Shown: positions 7,032-14,803 of the stretch, in pieces
Numbering within the stretch: position 1 is the first letter of the stretch
How the letters are laid out: each line of letters begins with the position of its first letter
Origin: Thermasporomyces sp036564245
GTDB lineage: Bacteria > Actinomycetota > Actinomycetes > Propionibacteriales > Actinopolymorphaceae
Direction: 5' to 3'
DNA length: 64,000 bases
Assembly: GCA_036564245.1 (NCBI GenBank)
Contig: DATCKU010000081.1
Location: forward strand, 1-64,000
Notes under the pieces: model-generated
Database searches by the model: none
Seen by the model: the letters and a program-made list of their open reading frames with translations, nothing else
Told to the model about the DNA's origin: nothing
Translations under genes and position numbers: made by a program

Positions 7032-8483
7032 ATGACGTTGAGGGCGACGGCTCGGGATCGAGTGCCACGACAACGGACACCGGAAGCTGGTACGACCCGC
7101 CTGCAGCCAAACCTCACCGACTACATTCGGGTCCGCAGGGACTTTTCCTGGGAGACTGCACGATCCTGGATCGACGGGTTACCCGACGGGCGAGGGCTGA
7201 ACGCCGCGTACGAGGCCGTCACCCGGCACGCCGCGAGGGATCGAGCGACGCAGGCCGCCTTGAAATGCTGGGACGAACACGGGCAACTGTCCCAGGTGAG
7301 CTACTCGGCCCTCGACATCTCGACCAACCGACTGGCGAATGTGCTGGGTCGGATCGGTGTGGGCAAAGGTGACCGGGTGGCAGCGCTGTTGGGCAACGTA
7401 CCGGAACTTGCGATCACGGTGCTCGGGACGCTGAAGGCGGGTGCTGTCTTCACCGATCTCGCCTGTGAGGCAGACGACCTCGAGCAACGCCTCCGTCTCG
7501 TCGATCCCCGCGCGCTGGTCACGAACACCGAGCTGTACAAGCGTCGAGTGGCACCGATGCGGGAGCAGCTGCCGTCCCTGGCCCAGGTCCTGCTGATCGA
7601 CGGCCCAGCCGGAGCGGACACCCTGGACTTTCACAGGGCCCTGGCCGAGAGCAGCGAGGACTTCGTCATACCTCCGACCGAGCCCGACGACCCGTCGCTC
7701 GTCCTGTTCACCCGAGGTCGTGCCGGCAAGCCGAGGGCCGTGGTGCATGTGCACGAGTCCGTGATCGCTCACCATGCGACCGCCGCGTACGCTCTCGACC
7801 TTCACGCCGGAGATGTCGTGTGGTGTGACGCCGAGCAGCCCAGTCTGGTGAAGATCTGCTACGGCATCATGGCGGCGCTGAGCCACGCCACAACCAGCGT
7901 GCTCGACGTGTCACGACCCGATCCTGCAGACGCATATGCCCTTCTGGAGCAGGCGAAGGTCACGGTCTGGTACACGACGCCTGCCACGCTGCGCCTGATG
8001 CGTCAAGCGGGCGCAGCGCTGGCTCAGTCGTACGACCTGTCCTCACTCCGCTTTGTGGCAAGCGTCGGCGAGTCGCTGGAACCCGACCTCGTGACGTGGA
8101 GCCAGGAAGCATTGGGCAGACCGGCACACGACACGTGGTGTCAGACCGAGACTGGGATCATCGCGATCAGCAACTACGCGAGCATGGACATCCGGCCAGG
8201 ATCGATGGGCAAGCCCATGCCGGGGGTCAGGGTAGGGCTCCTTCCGCGCGGGGCGGCCGACCAACTCAGGGCGCAGGACGGCGATCCCGCCGAGCTGACC
8301 GACCCGAACGCCGTGGGGGAGATCGCAATACGTCCCAGTCTGCCCTCGATGTTTCGCGCCTACCTCGACGACGCAGAGGAGTTCGCGCGACGCTTCGTGG
8401 GGGGTTGGTACTTCACCGGTGATCTGGCTCGCAGGGACAATGACGGGTTCTACTGGCACGCAGGCCGTCTGACCGACAGGTGA
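7032..8483 (+). CDS. Acyl-CoA/acetyl-CoA synthetase-like protein lacking the C-terminal domain
   Basis: This 483-residue protein has the N-terminal adenylate-forming (ANL) fold but ends at the hinge. The sequence runs through WYFTGDLARRDNDG and stops at GRLTDR, where normal synthetases continue into the roughly 110-residue C-terminal lobe with the catalytic lysine. The P-loop at residues 226-235 is FTRGRAGKPR instead of the usual (Y/F)TSGTTGKPK. A CQTETG motif and the GSMGKPMPG stretch are kept. It is therefore unlikely to make acyl-adenylates normally and may bind a substrate or regulate. ATG 7032 follows GGAGG by five bases. It sits among stress genes with a DosR-like box upstream. No continuation of the missing lobe is seen downstream. 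Confidence 0.85.
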   Translation: MTLRATARDRVPRQRTPEAGTTRLQPNLTDYIRVRRDFSWETARSWIDGLPDGRGLNAAYEAVTRHAARDRATQAALKCWDEHGQLSQVSYSALDISTNRLANVLGRIGVGKGDRVAALLGNVPELAITVLGTLKAGAVFTDLACEADDLEQRLRLVDPRALVTNTELYKRRVAPMREQLPSLAQVLLIDGPAGADTLDFHRALAESSEDFVIPPTEPDDPSLVLFTRGRAGKPRAVVHVHESVIAHHATAAYALDLHAGDVVWCDAEQPSLVKICYGIMAALSHATTSVLDVSRPDPADAYALLEQAKVTVWYTTPATLRLMRQAGAALAQSYDLSSLRFVASVGESLEPDLVTWSQEALGRPAHDTWCQTETGIIAISNYASMDIRPGSMGKPMPGVRVGLLPRGAADQLRAQDGDPAELTDPNAVGEIAIRPSLPSMFRAYLDDAEEFARRFVGGWYFTGDLARRDNDGFYWHAGRLTDR

Positions 8484-8519
8484 ACCTTTTGGGTTCGGGT
8501 ATGCACAGCCGGGTCGGTG

Positions 8520-8533
8520 AGGACCATTGGCAC
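8520..8533. promoter_or_regulatory. DosR-like box upstream of the Acg-like gene
   Basis: AGGACCATTGGCAC matches the DosR consensus at 9 of 14 positions and lies 36 bases before the chosen start at 8569. A second near-palindrome, GAACCTTTTGGGTTC, lies at 8482-8496 directly after the preceding stop codon. Either could be an operator; neither is strong alone. Confidence 0.35.
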
Positions 8534-8568
8534 TGGACAGACCTGGCTGCCCGGCACAAGGTGAACCC

Positions 8569-9486
8569 ATGTTCGTCAACCTCGATCTCCGCAAGCACGC
8601 AGAGGACTTGGTGGACAAGGCTCGCATGGCGCCATCGTTGCGCAATGCGCAGCCATGGGCGTTTCGGGTGAAGCCGGACGCGGTCGAGGTCTATGCCGAT
8701 CGCTCACGTCGCATTCCCACCATCGATCCCGACGATCGTCAACTCTTGATCGGCGTTGGCGCAGCGGTCTACGCCATTCGCCTCGGGATCAGCATGCTTG
8801 GCGTAGAGCCTACGATCTCGTTGCTTCCAGGGGCAGAACGCGGAGACCTGGCGGCGCTGGTCTCCGTAGGTCCAGACCACGTGCCTTCACTCGCCGAGGC
8901 CCGCCTGATGGAACAGGTACCGGTACGCCGGACCGTGCGAAGCCGGATGAATCCATGCGTATCAAGCCAGGAGCGAGGCGAGCTCACCGCGGCTGCGGCG
9001 AGTGAGGCCGCGACGTTGGTGTGGATCGGCGATCCGGAGCCAAGGCGAGTGCTTGCGCACCTCGTCGCCTTGGCACAGCGTCGTCGCGCGGCCGAATCCC
9101 GTGTCGCGTCCGGTGGTGCAGGGACGGGAACAGCGGTCGTCGATCATGGCCTTGAGACCGTATCGGCGGTCGCGGAGCCGCCCTTGGAGGAGCCGGAATC
9201 CGAGCCGTCGGTGGCGGTCCTGACCACGGGTGGTGACCGTCCGACGGACTGGCTACGCGCCGGGCAGGCCTTGATGAGAGCTCTCCTCACGGCAACAGCT
9301 GACGGCCTGGGTGCTGCGTACATCAACCTGCCGCTGGAGCTCCCCGACATCCGGCCGCGAGTTCGTGACGAGCTTGCGCTGGCAGGGTTTCCACAGTTGA
9401 TCCTTCGATTCGGCCGTCCGCTGGATGGCTGGCCGCTGCCGACGCCTCGGCGCCCGATCTGCGAAGTCCTGCGCCCGCGCCCTTAG
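8569..9486 (+). CDS. Acg-like nitroreductase-fold flavoprotein
   Basis: This 305-residue protein is related to the mycobacterial Acg group (Rv2032, Rv3127, Rv3131), an FMN-binding nitroreductase fold. The N-terminal ARMAPSLRNAQPWAF stretch (about residues 16-30) is the family signature with the RxxPSxxNxQPW pattern, and the C-terminal RFGRPL segment closes the fold. Members lack ordinary nitroreductase activity and may sequester flavin; they are classic dormancy-regulon genes. ATG 8569 is preceded by AAGGTG. The next gene on the opposite strand ends only 48 bases beyond the stop. Confidence 0.85.
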   Translation: MFVNLDLRKHAEDLVDKARMAPSLRNAQPWAFRVKPDAVEVYADRSRRIPTIDPDDRQLLIGVGAAVYAIRLGISMLGVEPTISLLPGAERGDLAALVSVGPDHVPSLAEARLMEQVPVRRTVRSRMNPCVSSQERGELTAAAASEAATLVWIGDPEPRRVLAHLVALAQRRRAAESRVASGGAGTGTAVVDHGLETVSAVAEPPLEEPESEPSVAVLTTGGDRPTDWLRAGQALMRALLTATADGLGAAYINLPLELPDIRPRVRDELALAGFPQLILRFGRPLDGWPLPTPRRPICEVLRPRP

Positions 9487-9533
9487 CGTCGGTCGTGTCC
9501 GCCGGGCTTTCTGGTCGACGTTCCGACAGGTGC

Positions 9534-10328
9534 CTACAGGTGCACTGTCCGGTGCGACGGTTTGCTCACTCTGCCTGTCACCGTGACGTCGAACAAGGAG
9601 CGGACCACGACGTGCGCACCTTGACGGTGCAAGGCAGCGTCACGATCCGGCCGCCAGGGCACGGCGTCGCGATGCAGACCCAGGACGACGGCGAACCCTG
9701 CACGACGCGCGGCATCGACTCCTAAAGGTGAGTCGTCCACAGCTGCCAGCCGGCCTGGAGGAAGGCCGATCCGTCGGGCAGCTTCGAGGAGCAGGTGCAG
9801 ACGACGCTCGGGGCTGAACTCGACATGCCACGTGTCACACAGGCCGGTCAGGTCCTGCACGTCGACTCGGACGTCAAGAAGCCGCTCGACGTTGCCGGCA
9901 CGGGCGACTCTGGTGGCATGGATTGTGCCGAACGCACCGATCTGCGCGCCGCGGGCTCGAAGCTCACGAAGCAAGGCGATGGCATCCGGAAACGCCGCAA
10001 CACCGTAGCGCTCGACCTCCTCCAGAAAGTACCGAGTCTTGCGCTCGAGCAGAGCAACGGCATCGTCCTCGACGAGACCGCGCGAGGCCAGGAAGCTGCG
10101 TACTCCTTCCAGCTGGAACTCGCTGTCGATATACCGCAGGTAGTCCTCAGGGACCGCAAACGGTGCAAACGTCCTGCCGAGCTCGTGCCCGCGGTGCCGC
10201 AGATGTTCGTCGAGGCTGCGTTTCCATGCCGCCACGTGAACACGTTCGGTATCGAGGACCACGCCATCGATCGCAAACAGTGCCCCGCCTATCTGATCCA
10301 TGGCGAGGGTCGGTCTCTCGACTGTCAT
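9534..10328 (-). CDS. HAD-superfamily protein with the catalytic nucleophile replaced
   Basis: This 264-residue HAD subfamily IA protein resembles beta-phosphoglucomutase and the N-terminal domain of mycobacterial Rv2006. Motif I reads F-A19-I-D21-G, so the aspartate nucleophile is alanine while the second aspartate is kept. Motif II threonine is present near residue 135 (FGTIHATR), and the motif IV acidic pair D198-D199 (AVDDSPLG) is intact. Without the nucleophile, phosphatase or mutase chemistry is not expected. ATG 10328 follows GGGGGGAG. It is the second gene of a two-gene set; the upstream HAD gene ends 35 bases before this start and is degenerate at the complementary site. Confidence 0.82.
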   Translation of the reverse strand: MTVERPTLAMDQIGGALFAIDGVVLDTERVHVAAWKRSLDEHLRHRGHELGRTFAPFAVPEDYLRYIDSEFQLEGVRSFLASRGLVEDDAVALLERKTRYFLEEVERYGVAAFPDAIALLRELRARGAQIGAFGTIHATRVARAGNVERLLDVRVDVQDLTGLCDTWHVEFSPERRLHLLLEAARRIGLPPGRLAAVDDSPLGVDAARRAGFAVVLGLHRDAVPWRPDRDAALHRQGAHVVVRSLFDVTVTGRVSKPSHRTVHL

Positions 10329-10363
10329 CGGGCTCCCCCCGACCCGATGGTAAGGCGAGATGC

Positions 10364-11140
10364 TCAGCCACGGGCGAGGATCGCGCGGCCCCGGTGTCCG
10401 GCGATCGTGAGCTCGTCGCATTCGTTCACGACGACGTGGGCTCCGACGGTGTAGAGGCGACTCCGGAGACCGAACCGATCAACCGCGATGATCGGTTCGA
10501 AACATCCGTTCCACGCAGCCTGGGCCATGACCGGGCTGCTCGTGAGCACTGCGGTACGCCTCGGTGAGACACCCAGCCGATGGGTGGCCTCCAGCATCAC
10601 TGCCGGATCAGGCAACGCGGGTAGACCGGCGATGGCCGCGTCGATGCTGTCGAGCTTCAGATCGAACAACTTCGTAAGCTGGGCGCAGCTCAGGATATGG
10701 GTGCAGTTCCGGCTCGCCGAGACGGCCGCTGTCCGGATCCCGCGCTCCCGCAGGTTGCGCAGGAGGGTCACCGCGCTCGGGAACGTCCGCACACCAGTGC
10801 GACGCAACTCGGTCAGAACGTACGAACTCTTTCGTGCGGCAAGGGAATGCACGGTGTCGGCGTGCCGGTCTCGCGACTCCTCGGGAATCTTGACGCCGCG
10901 GGCGGTCAGGAACTCCCGTACCGTCTCGGTTGCCGGCCGACCGTCGGCGTACCGGAAATAGTCCTCGATCGGGTCGAAACCCGGCACAGTAACGTCCTCG
11001 TCGGCGCAGTGACGAGACAGGAACTCGTCGAACACCTGCTGCCACGCCGCGCCGTGCAGCCGGGCCGTGTCCACGACGACGTGGTCGGCGTCGACGAGGA
11101 CAGCGTCGATACGGTCCAGGTGAAGAGTGGGGGAATGCAC
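10364..11140 (-). CDS. HAD-superfamily protein with motif IV acidic residues lost
   Basis: This 258-residue HAD IA-type protein is homologous to its downstream neighbour. Motif I keeps both aspartates (D17-A-D19-H, usual DxDG). Motif II is S140 in AVSASRN. At motif IV the acidic pair is replaced by T199-S200 (VLTSSPVMAQ), and the motif III lysine is not evident. Metal-dependent phosphotransfer therefore looks impaired. A DosR-like box lies 36 bases upstream, suggesting that it heads a stress-induced two-gene operon. The possible joint function of the pair is speculative. Confidence 0.8.
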   Translation of the reverse strand: MHSPTLHLDRIDAVLVDADHVVVDTARLHGAAWQQVFDEFLSRHCADEDVTVPGFDPIEDYFRYADGRPATETVREFLTARGVKIPEESRDRHADTVHSLAARKSSYVLTELRRTGVRTFPSAVTLLRNLRERGIRTAAVSASRNCTHILSCAQLTKLFDLKLDSIDAAIAGLPALPDPAVMLEATHRLGVSPRRTAVLTSSPVMAQAAWNGCFEPIIAVDRFGLRSRLYTVGAHVVVNECDELTIAGHRGRAILARG

Positions 11141-11497
11141 GTCTTTAGGTTGACCACATCATCACCAGGGCCGAAGAGGCTTCGGTCCCGGCCGACAGGG
11201 GCCCATGGCCAGCCCAGTTCTCAGATGACCACGTTACGTCGGCTTCTGGCCTCTTTCAGAGGCTTGCATGCACCTCTCGGATAGGACAAGCCACGGAAAG
11301 TGGGAGCGGCCTACAGCTCCTGCTTCGGCGCTTCGTCACCGCTCACCACGTTCCCGCCTTCCTGACAGTCGGTCGCTCCACTATGATCATCGATCATGAC
11401 CGACTGATGCCGGCAGCGAGGGCTTCTACTCCACAAGCCACCGAAGCCTGCGGTTGGGTCGCGTCGTGACGAGTGGGCTTCGGAGAGGCGAGGTCGG
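11141..11497. other. 357-base divergent intergenic region
   Basis: This gap lies between the minus-strand HAD operon and the plus-strand membrane-protein gene. It holds a DosR-like box (11176-11189), the palindrome-rich GGGGCCCATGGCCAGCCC at 11198-11215, and the inverted repeat ATGATC-ATC-GATCAT at 11383-11397 on the side of the plus-strand gene. No coding sequence is supported. Confidence 0.5.
11176..11189. promoter_or_regulatory. DosR-like box upstream of the HAD pair
   Basis: On the minus strand this reads GGGACCGAAGCCTC, matching 10 of 14 positions of GGGACTWWAGTCCC. It is embedded in a larger inverted repeat (GGGCCGAAG-AGG-CTTCGGTCCC, 11168-11189). It lies 36 bases upstream of the HAD gene start, a normal activator distance. 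Confidence 0.4.
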
Positions 11498-12751
11498 ATG
11501 CTCGAAAGCCTCACGGTCGGACTTCTGCTACTCGGGCTTTCGACCCTCACGATCACACTGAGCTTGATCGCGGGTGCGTGGCTGCGGGAATGTCATGACG
11601 ACCTCCTGGAGGATCACTTCGCCGCTGTCGTGACGTTCAGCCTTCGCATCTACCTCCGGAGGCGCTTGACGTCGCGCCGGATTCTGCCCGGACCTCTCGC
11701 CCGCAAAGTCCTGGCACGGGTCGGGACGGCGAGCGCATTTCCCATGCTGGCCTCGATTCCCTTCCTTTTCGTCGCCGTGGGTCTTGGTCCGAAGGTCGGC
11801 ACGGCGGCCGCGCTGGTCGTGATCGTCGTGCAGGCGGCCTTGGCGGGAATCTCGCTCACCCTTCTCCTGCGTGGCCTTCGTTGGTGCAGCCAGCCGGAGG
11901 CGTGGAGCAACCGACACCAGATCAGCTTTCCCGAGGATCTCGGTCCACGAGAACGCTGTCGTGCCGTGCTGAACATGTACTGGGCCCGCAAGATTCCAGT
12001 CGGGATCACGGTGGGAATCGGGCAGATCGTGGTTCTCGCGATCGCGTTGGTCGTCGTCGCATCGCAGGGACTGCCGTGGAACCAACCGAACGAGGTCATC
12101 TCGGTGGGCTCGCTGGTCTGGATCCCCGCTGTACTGGCCCTTCCTGCGCCCGCGATTGTCGCTGGACGCATCGGGCGTCGCCGGATGGCCTCGGCTCTGG
12201 CGATATCTGAGGTCCTTCGCGTGCTGGACCTGCGGGAACGCCGGGCCGTCATCCTGACCCCGATTCGAGATCCGCTGTGGAAGGAGCGCGACGGACTCGG
12301 AGAGATCGTCGCGCTGCTCCGTGAGTCCGCCCGGCAGCTCGACGCCCGTCAGCGCCGTGAGATGTCGCCACATCCGATCTCTCACCTGCTACGAGCCAGT
12401 GCCGACGACATCCATCGGTTTCTGAGAAGCGACCGATCCCTCGTGGCGTACGACATCCCCGACGACATTCGCAAGACTCTGATCCTGGTCCTGAAGGTCC
12501 TCCTCGGCCCGGCGCGGGAGGAGACGTACAAAGAGCTGAACAGCTACGTGTCCGCCTTCGACGGCGCCGGAGAGCCCGTCAGGGCCCCGGTTGCCGCGAA
12601 GGAGAAGGTGACGTCGGCAGCCTTTCGGGTCCTCAACGTCCTCGACCAGATGAGCCGCATCGCTCCTATCGTCTTCTGGCTCCTGGTTGTCGTCGCGCTC
12701 ATCATCGACGGTCAGGCAAGCGTCGACGAGCTTGTGCGGATCCTGAAGTGA
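11498..12751 (+). CDS. Multi-pass membrane protein of unknown function
   Basis: I do not recognise the family. The 417-residue protein has a hydrophobic helix at 3-25, further segments at about 77-95, 99-122, 168-190 and 198-220, and one near the C-terminus (390-410). Residues 225-385 form a long charged cytoplasmic-looking stretch with several helical, Arg/Glu-rich parts. The ATG at 11498 is preceded only by a modest GAGG. It stands alone on this strand, divergent from the HAD operon and convergent with typA. An inverted repeat (11383-11397) in its promoter region may be an operator. Confidence 0.75.
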   Translation: MLESLTVGLLLLGLSTLTITLSLIAGAWLRECHDDLLEDHFAAVVTFSLRIYLRRRLTSRRILPGPLARKVLARVGTASAFPMLASIPFLFVAVGLGPKVGTAAALVVIVVQAALAGISLTLLLRGLRWCSQPEAWSNRHQISFPEDLGPRERCRAVLNMYWARKIPVGITVGIGQIVVLAIALVVVASQGLPWNQPNEVISVGSLVWIPAVLALPAPAIVAGRIGRRRMASALAISEVLRVLDLRERRAVILTPIRDPLWKERDGLGEIVALLRESARQLDARQRREMSPHPISHLLRASADDIHRFLRSDRSLVAYDIPDDIRKTLILVLKVLLGPAREETYKELNSYVSAFDGAGEPVRAPVAAKEKVTSAAFRVLNVLDQMSRIAPIVFWLLVVVALIIDGQASVDELVRILK

Positions 12752-12781
12752 GCAGCTCCCGACCTTCCGGCGCATCTCCTG

Positions 12782-14647
12782 CTACACGCGGCGGCTGCGG
12801 GCTCGTTGCTTCTCCCGCTCAGACCGGCTCAGCACGACCTTCCGAAGCCGGATACCAGCCGGAGTCACCTCGACACACTCATCCTCGCGGCAGAATTCCA
12901 ACGCCTGTTCCAGCGCCATCTGACGCGCCGGTACGAGACGTTCCAGCTCCTCGGCAGTCGACTGGCGGACGTTGCTGAGCTTGCGCTCCCTGCAGGGGTT
13001 GACGTCCATGTCCTCGGCACGAGCGTTCTCACCGATGATCATGCCTTCGTACACCTCGGTGCCAGGCGTGACGAAGAGCGTTCCGCGCTCCTGCAGGTTG
13101 AAGCAGGCGTACGCCGTGACGATGCCGTGCCGGTCGGCCACGAGCGAGCCACGTTGCCGGGTCCGCATCTCACCGACCCAGGGCTCGTAGCCTTCGAAGA
13201 CGTGATGGAGCATCCCGGTGCCGCGGGTCTCGGTGAGGAATTCCGTACGAAAGCCGATCAGCCCTCGCGCCGGCACCACGTAGTCCAGCCGTACCCAGCC
13301 GGTGCCGTGGTTGACCATCTGCTCGAGGCGGCCTTTCCGCAGTCCCAGCATCGAGGTCACGACACCGACGTACTCTTCCGGCACGTCGATCGTCACACGC
13401 TCGACCGGTTCGTGACGTTTCCGGTCGATCTCGCGGACGACAACCTGGGGCTTGCCCACGGTCAGCTCGAAGCCCTCCCGGCGCATGAGCTCGACGAGGA
13501 CGGCGAGCTGGAGCTCACCGCGACCCAGCACTTCCCAGGTGTCGGGTCGGTCGGTGCTTCTCACGCGGATCGAGACGTTGCCGATCGTCTCCGCGTCCAG
13601 ACGGCTCTTGACCAAGCGGGCGGTGAGCTTGTCGCCGCTCCGACCGGCCAGGGGTGACGTGTTGATGCCAATGGTGACCGAGATCGACGGCTCGTCCACT
13701 CGGATGACCGGCAGCGGGTGCGGATCATCCAGGTCGGCCAACGTGTCGCCGATCGTGATGTCCGGGATGCCTGCGATCGCCACGATGTCGCCGGGCCCGA
13801 CCTTGTCAGTGGGTACCCGATCGAGGGCTTGCGTCTTCAGTAGCTCCGTCACCTTGACCGGCTCCGTCGAGCCGTCGCTCCGACACCATGCGACCGTCGC
13901 ACCACGAACCAGCTCACCGTTGTGAACCCGGCAGAGCGCAAGCCGACCGAGATAGGGCGACGCATCGAGGTTGGTGACGTGTGCCTGCAGTGGGGCGGTC
14001 TCGTCGTACGTCGGTGCGGGAACGGTCTGGATGATCGTGTCGAACAGTGGCCGCAGATCCGGGTTGTCGGGGAGGGATCCGTCCTCGGGTTGCTCGAGAC
14101 TCGCACGTCCGGCCCGGGCCGAGGCGTAGACGATGGGGAAGTCGAGGGCGCCAGGGTCCGCATCCGGATCGTCCAGCAGGTCGAGGAACAGTTCGTACGT
14201 CTGGTCGACCACCTCGGCGATCCGGCTGTCCGACCGGTCGACCTTGTTGACGACGAGAACGATGGGCAGCTTCTTGCTCAGTGCCTTGCGGAGGACGAAC
14301 CGGGTCTGCGGAAGCGGCCCTTCCGATGCGTCGACGAGGAGCAGGGCACCGTCGACCATCTCCAACGCGCGCTCGACCTCGCCACCGAAGTCCGCATGCC
14401 CGGGTGTATCGACGATGTTGAGCCTGACCGGGCCGTCGACCGTGGGCCACTCGATGGCGGTGTTCTTGGCGAGGATCGTGATGCCCTTCTCGCGCTCGAG
14501 ATCCATCGAGTCCATGACCCGCTCGGCGACGTCCTGGTTCTCCCGGAACGCGCCAGACTGCCACAGCATCGCGTCCACGAGGGTGGTCTTGCCGTGATCG
14601 ACGTGAGCGATGATGGCGAGATTGCGGATGTCCGAGCGCACGGCCAT
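12782..14647 (-). CDS. typA: Translational GTPase TypA/BipA
   Basis: This 621-residue ribosome-binding GTPase of the elongation factor G family is linked to stress adaptation and ribosome assembly. The G domain has G1 AHVDHGKTT (about residues 11-19), G3 DTPGHADF and G4 NKVDR. It is followed by the domain II barrel and the EF-G-like domains with the BipA-typical GLIGFRTEFLTETRGTG stretch. The length is normal. The start MAVRSD at 14647, preceded by AGGA, fits the family better than an upstream ATG at 14671. It lies downstream of sppA on the same strand, with a 156-base gap. Confidence 0.96.
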   Translation of the reverse strand: MAVRSDIRNLAIIAHVDHGKTTLVDAMLWQSGAFRENQDVAERVMDSMDLEREKGITILAKNTAIEWPTVDGPVRLNIVDTPGHADFGGEVERALEMVDGALLLVDASEGPLPQTRFVLRKALSKKLPIVLVVNKVDRSDSRIAEVVDQTYELFLDLLDDPDADPGALDFPIVYASARAGRASLEQPEDGSLPDNPDLRPLFDTIIQTVPAPTYDETAPLQAHVTNLDASPYLGRLALCRVHNGELVRGATVAWCRSDGSTEPVKVTELLKTQALDRVPTDKVGPGDIVAIAGIPDITIGDTLADLDDPHPLPVIRVDEPSISVTIGINTSPLAGRSGDKLTARLVKSRLDAETIGNVSIRVRSTDRPDTWEVLGRGELQLAVLVELMRREGFELTVGKPQVVVREIDRKRHEPVERVTIDVPEEYVGVVTSMLGLRKGRLEQMVNHGTGWVRLDYVVPARGLIGFRTEFLTETRGTGMLHHVFEGYEPWVGEMRTRQRGSLVADRHGIVTAYACFNLQERGTLFVTPGTEVYEGMIIGENARAEDMDVNPCRERKLSNVRQSTAEELERLVPARQMALEQALEFCREDECVEVTPAGIRLRKVVLSRSEREKQRARSRRV

Positions 14648-14803
14648 GCGACAATCCTGTCGGAGCCACACCAGCTGCCAGCGCTCGGGGCGGCTCTACG
14701 AGCCAGCCTGGGGAGACCTCCAGCGACGTGGTAGCCACGATGTGCACGCAGCCATGGGTTGGCTACAGAAACCTCGCGGCGCGTGGTCATTTCTGGGTGG
14801 GAA

